Shown here piece by piece: positions 1 to 8,202 of a stretch of 26,334 nucleotides of DNA. Made by a program: the position numbers and the translations under genes. The notes beneath the pieces are model-generated. The model searched no databases. It was not told the DNA's origin and saw nothing but the letters and a program-made list of their open reading frames with translations. The DNA is from CAZXWK01 sp964644675 (GTDB lineage Bacteria > Actinomycetota > Coriobacteriia > Anaerosomatales > JAAXUF01). The first letter of the stretch is position 1. Each line of letters opens with the position of its first letter. Location: the NCBI GenBank assembly GCA_964644675.1, contig CAZXWK010000034.1:1-26334 (forward strand), written 5' to 3'.

Positions 1-413
1 TCTCGCTGCGCGTCCAGCGCCACAGCGACAACGCGCTCGCGGTCGCGAAGTACCTGGAGAACCACCCCAAGGTCGAGTGGGTCGCGTACCCGGGCCTCGA
101 GAGCCACCCCACTCACGCCAACGCCAAGGCCCAGCTCGAGCACGGCTTCGGCGGCGTCGTGGTCTTTGGCGTCAAGGGAGGCCTCGAGGCCGGCAAGACG
201 CTCATCAACAGCGTCGAGCTCTTCTCGCACCTCGCGAACGTCGGCGATGCGAAATCGCTTATCATTCACCCGGCGTCCACGACGCACTCGCAGCTCTCTG
301 AAGAGGAGCTCGTCAAGGCGGGGATCGGCGAGGACTTCGTTCGGCTCGCTGTCGGCATCGAGGACATCGACGACATCCTCGCCGACCTCGAGCAGGCACT
401 GGAGAAGGTGTAA
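1..413 (+). CDS. metY: O-acetylhomoserine sulfhydrylase, C-terminal part (cut by window start)
   Basis: The reading frame is open from base 3 to the TAA at 411-413 and gives about 136 residues; the N-terminal two thirds, including the PLP lysine, lie outside the window. The visible part begins SLRVQRHSDNALAVAKYLE and continues through a YPGLESHP-like stretch, FGVKGG and SLIIHPASTTHSQL to a C-terminal GEDFVRLAVGIEDIDDILADL. This is the typical C-terminal domain of the Cys/Met metabolism PLP enzymes (PF01053), and the HPASTTH stretch is usual in O-acetylhomoserine sulfhydrylases. The enzyme makes homocysteine from O-acetylhomoserine and sulfide in the cytoplasm. metX starts 4 bases after its stop, which supports MetY over cystathionine gamma-synthase or gamma-lyase. 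The exact family member cannot be proven from the C-terminus alone. Confidence 0.88.
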   Translation, partial: SLRVQRHSDNALAVAKYLENHPKVEWVAYPGLESHPTHANAKAQLEHGFGGVVVFGVKGGLEAGKTLINSVELFSHLANVGDAKSLIIHPASTTHSQLSEEELVKAGIGEDFVRLAVGIEDIDDILADLEQALEKV

Positions 414-417
414 CCGC

Positions 418-1596
418 GTGTCCCAGGAGACCGACTGTGGCGCGGCGGCCGTCGAGCCGCCCGCTTCCGGACCTCAGGTGTGCTCACTGCCGGACGGCCT
501 CGACCTCGTGTCGGGCCGCCGGCTGGAGCACGTCGACATCGCGTACGAGACGTTCGGCACGCTGGCCGAGGACCGCGGTAACGCGGTCCTGATCTGCCAC
601 GCGCTCTCCGGCGACGCGCACGTCGCGGCCGGGCCCGGCAAGGGCGGTGCCGAGAAGCCTGGCTGGTGGGACGTGATGGTCGGGCCCGGCAAGGCGATCG
701 ACACGCGCAAGTACTTCGTCGTGTGCAGCAACGTGCTCGGCGGGTGCTCGGGCACGACGGGTCCGGGCTCTCTCGACCCGACGACCGACATCGCGTACGG
801 TGCGCGGTTTCCGCTGGTCACCATCGAGGACATGGTCAACACGCAGGCGGCGCTGCTCGACCGTCTGGGCATCGACCGGCTGCTGGCGGTGGTCGGCGGG
901 TCGATGGGCGGCATGCAGGCGCTCGCGTGGACCAAGCTGTTCCCCGAGCGGCTGCGCACGTGCATCGGCGTCGCGACGACGCCGCGGCTCGCCGCGCAGG
1001 CGATCGCCTTCAACGAGGTCGGCCGGACCGCGATTCTGGGCGATCCCCACTTTGCGGGGGGCGACTACTACGGCGGACCGCAGCCCGAGCAGGGCCTGGC
1101 GATCGCCCGGATGGTCGGTCACATCACGTACCTCTCCGACGAGTCGATGCGCGCCAAGTTCGGCCGTCGGCTCCAGTTCCGAGACGAACTCGCCTTCGAC
1201 TTCGTGACCGAGTTCGAGGTCGAGAGCTACCTCGCGCACCAGGGTCGCAAGTTCGTCGAGCGCTTCGACGCGAACACCTACCTCTACATGACCAAGGCGA
1301 TGGACTACTTCGACCTCGCGGCCGGCTACGAGTCGGTGGCCGACGCGCTCGCCAACACGGGCGTGCGCTTCCTGCTGCTCACCTTCTCGAGCGACTGGCT
1401 GTTTCCGACGTACCAGACACGCGGGCTCGTGGACGCGATCCGCAAGGCGCGCGGGCAGGTCAGCTTCGCCGAGATCCCCAGCCCCTACGGCCACGACGCG
1501 TTCCTGCTCGAGCCCGAGGAGCAGCGGCGCTACATCCAGCCGTTCCTCGACCGCGCGCTCGCCGAGGCGCGGGTCGAAGGGGGTGCCGCGTCGTGA
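418..1596 (+). CDS. metX: homoserine O-acetyltransferase
   Basis: This 392-residue alpha/beta-hydrolase acylates homoserine to O-acetylhomoserine, the substrate of the upstream metY product. The GTG at 418 is chosen because GGAGAAGG lies about 9 bases upstream, inside the end of metY. The nucleophile elbow GGSMGGMQALAW puts the catalytic Ser at about residue 162; Asp at about 326 (TFSSDWLFP) and His at about 359 (PYGHDAFL) complete the triad. LSGDAHVAAG and the YFVVCSNVLGGCSGTTGP stretch are hallmarks of MetX. Length is usual (370-400). The succinyl- versus acetyl-CoA preference cannot be read safely from sequence. It overlaps the next gene by 4 bases (GTGA), so the two are probably translationally coupled. 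Confidence 0.95.
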   Translation: MSQETDCGAAAVEPPASGPQVCSLPDGLDLVSGRRLEHVDIAYETFGTLAEDRGNAVLICHALSGDAHVAAGPGKGGAEKPGWWDVMVGPGKAIDTRKYFVVCSNVLGGCSGTTGPGSLDPTTDIAYGARFPLVTIEDMVNTQAALLDRLGIDRLLAVVGGSMGGMQALAWTKLFPERLRTCIGVATTPRLAAQAIAFNEVGRTAILGDPHFAGGDYYGGPQPEQGLAIARMVGHITYLSDESMRAKFGRRLQFRDELAFDFVTEFEVESYLAHQGRKFVERFDANTYLYMTKAMDYFDLAAGYESVADALANTGVRFLLLTFSSDWLFPTYQTRGLVDAIRKARGQVSFAEIPSPYGHDAFLLEPEEQRRYIQPFLDRALAEARVEGGAAS

Positions 1597-2213
1597 CCGC
1601 CGCCGAGCTGCTTCGCGCCGACCTACAGCTCGTCATCTCGCTCGTCGAGCCCGGCAGCCGCGTGCTCGACCTGGGCTGTGGCGACGGTTCGCTCATCGCG
1701 CACCTGCGTGACGAGCGCGGCTGCGACGTGCGCGGCATCGAGTTGCTGCCCGAAGAGATCGCCGCTGCGATCGGGCAGGGCCTCTCGGTGGTGCAGGCCG
1801 ACCTCGACGAGGGGCTGGCCGGCTACCCGGACGGCGCCTTCGACTACGTGATCCTGTCGCAGACGCTGCAGGTGGTCCGCAACCCGTCGCTGGTTCTGCG
1901 CGAGATGCTTCGCGTCGGGCGGCACGGGATCGTCACGTTCCCCAACTTCGGCTACTGGAAGGTGCGCGGCTACCTCGCGTTCCGCGGCCGGATGCCGGTC
2001 TCGGAGTCGATCCCGTTCAGCTGGTACGACACGCCCAACATCCACCACACCACGCTCAAGGACTTCCGGGACTTCGTCGCTGCGAACGGTGGCGACATCG
2101 AGCAGGAGATCCCGCTCGTGGCAGGCGAGTGGCGCCGAGAAGTGCGGCGGGTCGGGCTGTGGCCCAACCTGTTCGCCGACACCGCGGTCGCCGTTGTGCG
2201 GAAGCGGGCGTAG
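1593..2213 (+). CDS. metW: methionine biosynthesis protein MetW (SAM-methyltransferase fold)
   Basis: A 206-residue class I methyltransferase-fold protein. The SAM-binding motif VLDLGCGDG is at residues 24-32 and is followed by an acidic end of strand two (GIELLPEE). The C-terminal signature TFPNFGYWKVRGYLAFRGRMPVS and WYDTPNIHHTTLKDF is diagnostic of MetW. MetW is known to be encoded next to metX and to support homoserine acetylation, with MetX and MetW reported to work together in some bacteria; its catalytic activity is poorly defined. The GTG start overlaps the metX stop (GTGA at 1593-1596) and is preceded by GAAGGGGG at about 1576-1583. It completes a metY-metX-metW cluster. Confidence 0.94.
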   Translation: MTAAELLRADLQLVISLVEPGSRVLDLGCGDGSLIAHLRDERGCDVRGIELLPEEIAAAIGQGLSVVQADLDEGLAGYPDGAFDYVILSQTLQVVRNPSLVLREMLRVGRHGIVTFPNFGYWKVRGYLAFRGRMPVSESIPFSWYDTPNIHHTTLKDFRDFVAANGGDIEQEIPLVAGEWRREVRRVGLWPNLFADTAVAVVRKRA

Positions 2214-2233
2214 GGTGCGCGGGCGCCACGCGC

Positions 2234-2246
2234 TATCCTGTCGTCG
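2234..2246 (+). promoter_or_regulatory. putative -10 box of a leaderless promoter for rsgA
   Basis: TATCCT at 2234-2239 fits the TANNNT -10 consensus and ends 6 bases before the GTG at 2246, so transcription would begin at or next to the start codon. No Shine-Dalgarno sequence precedes that GTG, as expected of a leaderless mRNA. No convincing -35 element is seen. This is inference from spacing and the missing ribosome binding site. Confidence 0.5.
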
Positions 2247-3358
2247 TGCCTGAATCCACCGACAGCGCCGTCCCCACCCTCGCCGACCTCGGTTGGTCCG
2301 ACCGCGAGCAGGCGTTCTTCGCCCCGCTCGCCCAGGACGGCTTCGTCCCGGGGCGGGTCTGGCGCGTGGACCGCGGCATGCCGCTCGTCATGACCGACGC
2401 CGGCACCACGCGTGCCGAGCCGGCGACGCACCTGGTCAAGATGCGTGGCGAGGCCGAGAGCCGCGCGGTGGTCGGCGACTGGGTCGCGCTCGCGCGCCCC
2501 GAGGGCCACGACCTCGCGATCATCGAGGCGATCCTGCCTCGCTCCTCGGCGTTCTCGCGCAAGGATCCCGGCGAGGCCACCGGCGAGCAGGTGCTCATCG
2601 CCAACGTCGATGTCGTCTTCGTCGTGCAGTCGCTCTCGGGCAAGGGCATCAACGTGCGCCGCCTCGAGCGCGAGCTCGTGCTCGCGTGGGAGAGCGGGGC
2701 GAGGCCGGTCGTCGTGCTCACCAAGGCCGACATCGCCGAGGACATCGAGTACCAGCGCGGCCTCGCCGTGGACGCGGCTCCCGGCGTCGACGTCATCGTC
2801 GAGAGCGCGGTCACCGGCCTGGGACTCGACCAGGTCCTCGCCGCGGTACCGCGTGGGACGACCGCGGCGCTGCTCGGCGCATCGGGCGTGGGCAAGTCGA
2901 CGCTCGTCAACCGGCTCGTCGGCGACGAGGTGCAGTCCACCAAGGCCACTCGCGCCGGTGACGACAAGGGCCGCCACACCACGGTCGCGCGCGAGATCGT
3001 CGTGCTGCCCGACGGCGGCGTCATCATCGACACGCCCGGCATGCGCGGCATCGCGCTGTGGGACGCCGAGGACGGCATCGCGAGCGCGTTCCCCGACATC
3101 GACGCGCTCGCCGAACGCTGCCGCTTCCGCGACTGCACACACGAGTCCGAGCCCGGCTGCGCGGTCATCGCGGCCGTCGAGGCGGGGGAGCTGCCCCAGC
3201 GCCGGCTCGACAGCTACCGATCGCTCTCGGCCGAGCTCGCCGAGCTCGCGCGGCGCCAGGACCAGAAGGCATGGGCCGAGAAGGAGCGCACCAACAAGGC
3301 GATCGCCAAAGAGGTCAAGCGCTACTTCAAGAGCCACCCGGGCAAGAAGAACCGCTAG
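2246..3358 (+). CDS. rsgA: ribosome small subunit-dependent GTPase A
   Basis: A 370-residue circularly permuted GTPase that assists late maturation of the 30S subunit. Domain order is an N-terminal OB-fold (about 35-105), then the G motifs in permuted order: TKAD (G4, 159-162), GASGVGKST (G1, 211-219), GRHTT (G2-like, 242-246) and DTPG (G3, 262-265). A C-terminal zinc-binding knuckle follows, with Cys292, Cys297, His299 and Cys305. The basic tail KRYFKSHPGKKNR is common in the family. The GTG at 2246 is preferred over an upstream ATG inside metW because it matches the normal N-terminus and follows a -10 box at leaderless distance. It is transcribed convergently with the flavocytochrome gene at 3400. 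Confidence 0.95.
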   Translation: MPESTDSAVPTLADLGWSDREQAFFAPLAQDGFVPGRVWRVDRGMPLVMTDAGTTRAEPATHLVKMRGEAESRAVVGDWVALARPEGHDLAIIEAILPRSSAFSRKDPGEATGEQVLIANVDVVFVVQSLSGKGINVRRLERELVLAWESGARPVVVLTKADIAEDIEYQRGLAVDAAPGVDVIVESAVTGLGLDQVLAAVPRGTTAALLGASGVGKSTLVNRLVGDEVQSTKATRAGDDKGRHTTVAREIVVLPDGGVIIDTPGMRGIALWDAEDGIASAFPDIDALAERCRFRDCTHESEPGCAVIAAVEAGELPQRRLDSYRSLSAELAELARRQDQKAWAEKERTNKAIAKEVKRYFKSHPGKKNR

Positions 3359-3399
3359 CCGCACCGGCGCCCGCATGCGCTCGCGTCCGCCTCCGCGCG

Positions 3400-4650
3400 C
3401 TAGCGCAGGCTGAACTCCTCGTAGTGGACGTCGCGGCGCTTCACGCCGGCCGCGTCGAGCTGGCCGAGCAGCGCATCGCGCATGACCACCGGGCCGCAGA
3501 GGTAGTACGACACCTCGGCGGGCTCCTCGATCCCCAGCGCGTCGAGCGAGAGGTGCCCCTTCTCGGCGGAGGGCCAGAGCTCGAAACGGACGTTCGGCTT
3601 CTCGGCGACGGTCGGCTCGATCTCCTCGGCGCAGATGCCCTCGGCGGCGGAGTGGACCGTCCAGACCAGCGTGACGTCGTACTCGGCGCCGACGCTGGGC
3701 AGGAACGCGAGGAACGGTGTGATGCCGATGCCGCCCGCGATCCAGACCTGGCGCGCGCGACCGCGCGTGAAGTCGAAGCGGCCGTACGGACCCTCGATGC
3801 GCGCGGTCGAGCCGCCGAGCGGGGAGTCGGGCAGCGCGTCGGTGTAGTCGCCGGAGTCCTTGATCGAGAATCGCAGGGGGCCGCCGGCGGGAGGCGCGCT
3901 CAGGGTGAACGGGTGCATCTCGCGGCTCGGCCCGGCGTCGAAGCGGACGAAGGCGAACTGGCCTGGCTTGAAGGCGATCGGCGCGAGCTGCGGCTCGAGG
4001 TGCACTTCGAGCACGCCGGCGCCGGGCGTCCGCGTCTCGGCCACCGAGTAGCGGTGCCTGCGCGCGACGATGCGGAAGACGGTCTGTCGGTAGACGTAGG
4101 CCAGGAGTCCCAGGGCGACCATGCCGTAGACCCAGAAGCGGACGACCGGCATGTAGCGGACCATCGTCGGGACGATCAGCGAGTGCGCCGCGACGATCGC
4201 GACGAAGACGCCCATGAAGCGGTGCTCGCCCTTCCACCACTGGTACGGGACCTCGAGCAGACCGCGCAGCGGGGTTCTCGGCGCGATGGCGAAGATCACG
4301 GACAGCTCCACCAGTGCGAACCCGATGATGCCGAGCAGTCGCCCCTGGAGCAGCGGCACCGTGATCGGGACGATGGCGACGTGCGCGACGATGACCGACG
4401 CCGCCACCACGCCGTCGGTGCGGTGCGATGCGAACACCTTGTCGAGCCCGCCGAACGAGCTCTCGACCGCACGCGAGCGTGTGGCGAGCAGGAGGTTGGT
4501 GCTGACGACCACGAGCACGAAGGTCGAGAGGTACTGCGCGAGCGCGAAGCGCACCGTGTAGGTTCCGGGGAACGAGGCGAGCCCGACGGCCCAGACCCCC
4601 GTGTGAATCGCGGCGAGCGCGGGCAAGAAGTTGGCCGAGCGCAGTCTCAT
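3400..4650 (-). CDS. ferric reductase-like transmembrane flavocytochrome (FAD/NAD(P)H oxidoreductase)
   Basis: A 416-residue protein joining a membrane ferric-reductase-like domain to a ferredoxin-NADP reductase module. The N-terminal half (about 1-190) has about six hydrophobic segments. Histidine pairs at 76/90 and 143/156, spaced 13-14 apart on helices, are typical axial ligands for two b hemes. The C-terminal half has the FAD-binding HPFTLSAP (246-253), the nicotinamide-nucleotide motif GGIGITPF (306-313) and CGP (385-387), and ends EEFSLR. The family moves electrons from NAD(P)H through FAD and heme across the membrane, to ferric iron, oxygen or a partner protein; the acceptor here is unknown. 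No [2Fe-2S] domain is present. The ATG at 4648-4650 has CGGAG about 8 bases upstream. It lies 46 bases downstream of a small cysteine-rich gene on the same strand and may be co-transcribed. Confidence 0.85.
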   Translation of the reverse strand: MRLRSANFLPALAAIHTGVWAVGLASFPGTYTVRFALAQYLSTFVLVVVSTNLLLATRSRAVESSFGGLDKVFASHRTDGVVAASVIVAHVAIVPITVPLLQGRLLGIIGFALVELSVIFAIAPRTPLRGLLEVPYQWWKGEHRFMGVFVAIVAAHSLIVPTMVRYMPVVRFWVYGMVALGLLAYVYRQTVFRIVARRHRYSVAETRTPGAGVLEVHLEPQLAPIAFKPGQFAFVRFDAGPSREMHPFTLSAPPAGGPLRFSIKDSGDYTDALPDSPLGGSTARIEGPYGRFDFTRGRARQVWIAGGIGITPFLAFLPSVGAEYDVTLVWTVHSAAEGICAEEIEPTVAEKPNVRFELWPSAEKGHLSLDALGIEEPAEVSYYLCGPVVMRDALLGQLDAAGVKRRDVHYEEFSLR

Positions 4651-4696
4651 CGCGTCGCTCCGCGTGTGTCCGCCCGACGGGCGGGGACGGTCACTC

Positions 4697-4858
4697 TCAA
4701 CAGCCCGGTTCGCCGGGATGCCCGCAGCATCCCTTGAGCGTCACGACCTTCAGCGCGGAGTTGCGCACCACGAGTCGGACCTTGCGGCCCAGCGGCATCG
4801 GCTGGCGCAGGTTGCGCATGAACGCGCTCGGGCTGGGCCGGGTCTTCTCTCCGCACAC
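4697..4858 (-). CDS. small 53-residue protein with C-terminal CCGHPGEPGC motif, unknown function
   Basis: A short frame that starts with GTG at 4858 and stops at TGA 4697-4699. It is preceded by a strong GCGGAGG with a 6-base spacer. The product begins MCGEKTRPSPSAFMRNLRQP and ends TLKGCCGHPGEPGC. The middle is basic and weakly hydrophobic (PLGRKVRLVVRNSALKVV). All three C-terminal cysteines (44, 45, 53) fall within ten residues, suggesting metal, Fe-S or thiol chemistry. About 47 of 53 codons end in G or C, as in the neighbouring genes, which supports real coding. I recall similar CCG-x2-GEPGC tails in actinobacterial small proteins but cannot name a family. It sits 46 bases upstream of the flavocytochrome gene on the same strand, so an electron-transfer link is possible but unproven. 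Confidence 0.62.
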   Translation of the reverse strand: MCGEKTRPSPSAFMRNLRQPMPLGRKVRLVVRNSALKVVTLKGCCGHPGEPGC

Positions 4859-4884
4859 GTGTCGCCTCCGCTGCGCATCTGGTC

Positions 4885-4890
4885 TACGCT
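4885..4890 (+). promoter_or_regulatory. possible -10 box for the ABC transporter operon
   Basis: TACGCT fits TANNNT and lies in the 160-base divergent gap between the small Cys protein and the ABC ATPase gene. It would give a leader of about 120 bases. No good -35 hexamer lies at normal distance, so this is a weak call. The rest of the gap (4859-5018) shows no other clear element. Confidence 0.25.
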
Positions 4891-5018
4891 GGTGTTTCTA
4901 CCCGAGTGGGGTTTTCTGGTGGAGTCGCGCTACCGGGAGGATCTTCGGCAGGCGGCTCGCAGTGCGTGCCGTGGTACGTACTACAAGGGTCCTGAAGCCG
5001 GCGCAGAGGAGCGCACTC

Positions 5019-5750
5019 GTGAGTTCGAACGCCGCACCGCTCATCCAGCTCGCCGACGTCGTGAAGGTCTACGACACCGGCGAAGTCCCGTTCACCGCGC
5101 TGCGCGGCATCGACCTCGACGTGAGCACCGGCGAGTTCATCGGGCTCATCGGCAAGTCGGGTAGCGGCAAGACCACGCTCATCAACATGATCACCGGCAT
5201 CGACCGGCCCACCTCTGGCCAGGTCATGGTGGACGGCACGCCGGTCCACAAGCTCAACGAGAACCAGCTCGCCATCTGGCGCGGACGGACCATCGGCGTC
5301 GTCTTCCAGTTCTTCCAGCTGCTGCCCACGCTCACCGTCGCCGAGAACGTGATGCTCCCCATGGACTTCTGCGCCATGTACTCACCCGCCGAGAGGCCCG
5401 AACGCGCGCTGCACCTGCTCGAGCAGGTCGAGATGGCCGACCAGGCGAACAAGCTCCCCTCGGCGCTCTCGGGCGGCCAGCAGCAGCGCGTCGCGATCGC
5501 CCGCGCGCTCGCTAACGACCCGCCGATCCTCGCGGCCGACGAGCCCACCGGCAACCTCGACTCCAAGACCGCCGACGCGGTGTTCTCGCTCTTCGAGCAG
5601 CTGGTGGACGAGGGCAAGACGATCATCATGGTCACGCACGACAACGACATCGCCTCTCGCGTGCGCCGCAGCCTGCACGTCTCGGACGGCGAGATCGTCG
5701 AGGAACGCATGAACCGCCTCGAAGCCGAGCTCGCCGAGGAGCGGGGCTAG
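5019..5750 (+). CDS. ABC transporter ATP-binding protein (MacB/LolD type)
   Basis: A 243-residue nucleotide-binding domain. Visible motifs are Walker A GKSGSGKT (45-52), Q-loop VVFQFFQLLPTLTVAEN, signature LSGGQQQRVAIARAL (from 150), Walker B with ILAADEPTGNLDS (170-182) and switch His207 in VTHD. The FFQLLPTLTVAENV stretch and EPTGNLDS are typical of the MacB/LolD/FtsE branch, which powers FtsX-type permeases that work on periplasmic or membrane substrates rather than importing solutes. The GTG at 5019 is chosen because AGAGGA lies 8 bases upstream and the N-terminus LIQLADVVKVY is normal for the family. The partner permease follows after 10 bases. Confidence 0.94.
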   Translation: MSSNAAPLIQLADVVKVYDTGEVPFTALRGIDLDVSTGEFIGLIGKSGSGKTTLINMITGIDRPTSGQVMVDGTPVHKLNENQLAIWRGRTIGVVFQFFQLLPTLTVAENVMLPMDFCAMYSPAERPERALHLLEQVEMADQANKLPSALSGGQQQRVAIARALANDPPILAADEPTGNLDSKTADAVFSLFEQLVDEGKTIIMVTHDNDIASRVRRSLHVSDGEIVEERMNRLEAELAEERG

Positions 5751-5760
5751 GCGCTCGACG

Positions 5761-8163
5761 ATGCCCCTCTCGCCTCGCTGGCATAAGGTCGTCCGCGACC
5801 TGACGAGCCACAAGCTGCGCACGCTGCTCGTTGTGCTCTCGATCGCCGTCGGCATCTTCGCGGTCGGCGTGGTCATGGGCGGCCGCGGGGTGCTCAACCG
5901 CGAGTTCGACACCGACTACCTGTCCTCGGCGGCGCCCTCGGCCGAGTTCTATACGACCGACTTCGACGAAGCGCTGTTGCGCAGCATCGAGGCCCGAAGC
6001 GACGTGCGTGCGGCGGAGGGTCGGCGGGTCGTGAGCGTCCGCTACGACGCGTCGGCCTCGCCAACGACCTCCACCGCGGGCTGGTCCACGATGCAGCTCT
6101 GGGCGCTCCCGGACTTCCACAGCATCAAGGTGCAGAAGCTCGTCCGAGAACAGACGACGTCGTGGCCTCCGGGCCCGGGCGAGGTGGTGCTCGAGAAGAG
6201 CGTGCTGCAGGTCGAGCGGTTCAGCATCGGCGAGACGATCACGGTCGAGACCGACGGCGGCAACCGTGCCGAGCTGCGCGTCGTCGGCTTCGCTCACGAC
6301 ATCAACTCGATTCCGACGATGTTCTCGGACACCGTGGTGGGCTACGTGTCACCGTCAACGCTGGCGCCGCTCAAGGAGCCGGACCGGTTCAACTATCTCG
6401 CGCTCATGCTCGATCAGGGCTTCTCGCAGCAGGCGGCGAGCCGCATCGCGGTCGACGTGCGCGACAAGGAGCTCTCGGCGGCGGGTCTGACGGTCTACCG
6501 CACGAGCGTGCCCAAGCCGGGCAGCCACTTCCTCGGCGACATCTTCAAGGCGGTGTCGCTGCTGTTGCTCGCGATCGGCGTGCTCGCGCTCGGGCTGTCG
6601 GGCTTCCTGGTCGTCACGACCGTCTCGGCGTTGATGACGCAGCAGATCAAGCAGATCGGCATCATGAAGGCGGTCGGCGGGCGTCGCGGCCAGGTCATGG
6701 CGATGTACCTGACCATGGTCGCGATCTACGGCGTGCTCGCCGTCTTCGTCGGCGTCCCGCTCGCGCTCTTCTTCGGGCGCTGGTTCGTCGCGTACGCGGC
6801 GGGCGTGCTCAACTTCCGGGTCGTGGACTGGAACCCGCCGGCGTACGTGATCGCGATGGAGGTCGCGGTCGGCCTGCTCGTGCCGATCCTCTCGGCGATC
6901 ATCCCGGTGCGGGCCGGTGCGCGGACGAGCGTCGTGAGGGCGTTCAACGCGACGGGCATGTCCGGGACGTTCGGGCACGGGCTCGTGGACCGCGCGCTCG
7001 GGCTCATCCGCGGGCTACCCCGGCCGGTCGCGCTCTCGCTGCGCAACACGTTCCTGCGCAAGGGGCGGCTCGCGCTCACGCTCACCACACTCGTGCTCGC
7101 CTCCGCTGTCGTCATGGCGGTGCTGTCGGTGCGGACCTCGATCCTGCAGACGGTCGACGACATCGGCGCGTTCTGGACCTACGACGCGCAGGTCTTCTTC
7201 GACCGGCCGTCTCCCGGCGCCGACCTCGAGCGCGAGGCCAAGAAGATCGCTGGCGTGACCGACGCCGAGACGCGCCTCGACGGTGCGGCGTCGCTCGTGC
7301 GCCAGGACGGGAGCGAGAACCAGGGCATCCAGGCGGTGGGGCTCTCGGCGGGTAGCAGCTTCGTGAACCCGACGATCACGGCAGGCCGGTGGATCCGGAA
7401 AGGCGACGACCACGCGATCGTCATCAACACCGACGTCGTGAAGGACCAGCCCAACCTGGGCGTCGGCGACACCGTGCGGCTCAAGATCCGGGGAACCGAG
7501 GGCGACTGGAAGATCGTCGGCATCGCGACCGGACAGATGCGCGGGCAGATGATCTTCTTCGAGAAGTCCGCGCTCGACCGCGCGATGAACGCCAACGGCG
7601 GCGTCACGCGCGTGCTCGTCAAGACCGCGAACCACACGCTGCTCGAGCAGCAGCGTGTCGCCAAGGAGCTCGAGGACCGGCTCGACAAGGCCGGGTTCGG
7701 GGTCTCCGGCTCCGAGACCCAGATCGCGTGGAAGGACACGATCGCGAGCCAGCTCGGCATCCTGGTGACGTTCCTCGTCATCATGGCCGCGCTGCTCTCG
7801 ATCGTTGGCGTCATCGGCCTGACCGGCACCATGACGATCAACGTGCTCGAGTCCACGCGCGAGATCGGCGTCATGCGATCGATCGGCGCGGCGCACCGGT
7901 CGATCTTTGGCATCTTCATCACCGAGGGTATCGTCATCGCAGTGATGGCGTGGGCGATCGGCGCGGTGCTCTCGTGGCCGCTCTCGGTGTGGCTCGTCCA
8001 GGCGCTCGCGAGCGCGATGGGCCTGCCGCTCGTCTACCGGTTCAGCTGGGAGGGCGTCGGGCTGTGGCTCGCATCGGTCATCGCGATCGCTGTGCTCGCG
8101 AGCCTGCTGCCCGCCTGGAACGCGTCGCGCGTCAGCGTGCGCGACGCGATCGCGTACGAGTAG
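5761..8163 (+). CDS. ABC transporter permease with two FtsX domains
   Basis: An 800-residue membrane protein. The first TM (about 21-40) is followed by an extracytoplasmic MacB-like periplasmic core domain (about 45-255). Then come a three-TM FtsX block (about 260-385, containing QIGIMKAVGGRRGQV), another TM near 430-450, a second large extracytoplasmic domain (about 455-655) and a second FtsX block (about 660-798, containing REIGVMRSIGAAHRSIFG). The duplicated IGIMKAVG/IGVMRSIG motif is the FtsX hallmark. Such double-FtsX permeases act with the upstream ATPase in lipoprotein, peptide or antibiotic handling at the cell surface; the substrate is not visible. No regulator or membrane-fusion protein gene is adjacent. 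The gene is convergent with the polyferredoxin gene, and I see no clear terminator in the 39-base gap. Confidence 0.93.
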   Translation: MPLSPRWHKVVRDLTSHKLRTLLVVLSIAVGIFAVGVVMGGRGVLNREFDTDYLSSAAPSAEFYTTDFDEALLRSIEARSDVRAAEGRRVVSVRYDASASPTTSTAGWSTMQLWALPDFHSIKVQKLVREQTTSWPPGPGEVVLEKSVLQVERFSIGETITVETDGGNRAELRVVGFAHDINSIPTMFSDTVVGYVSPSTLAPLKEPDRFNYLALMLDQGFSQQAASRIAVDVRDKELSAAGLTVYRTSVPKPGSHFLGDIFKAVSLLLLAIGVLALGLSGFLVVTTVSALMTQQIKQIGIMKAVGGRRGQVMAMYLTMVAIYGVLAVFVGVPLALFFGRWFVAYAAGVLNFRVVDWNPPAYVIAMEVAVGLLVPILSAIIPVRAGARTSVVRAFNATGMSGTFGHGLVDRALGLIRGLPRPVALSLRNTFLRKGRLALTLTTLVLASAVVMAVLSVRTSILQTVDDIGAFWTYDAQVFFDRPSPGADLEREAKKIAGVTDAETRLDGAASLVRQDGSENQGIQAVGLSAGSSFVNPTITAGRWIRKGDDHAIVINTDVVKDQPNLGVGDTVRLKIRGTEGDWKIVGIATGQMRGQMIFFEKSALDRAMNANGGVTRVLVKTANHTLLEQQRVAKELEDRLDKAGFGVSGSETQIAWKDTIASQLGILVTFLVIMAALLSIVGVIGLTGTMTINVLESTREIGVMRSIGAAHRSIFGIFITEGIVIAVMAWAIGAVLSWPLSVWLVQALASAMGLPLVYRFSWEGVGLWLASVIAIAVLASLLPAWNASRVSVRDAIAYE

Positions 8164-8202
8164 CGCGCACCTGCTCCGCGTCGCCCGCGTCCGCGCCGGC
8201 CG

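Noticed and set aside
1970..4240. Long minus-strand open frame opposite metW and rsgA
   Set aside because: It is a low-complexity Arg/Ala/Gly-rich shadow typical of high-GC DNA and overlaps well-supported genes.
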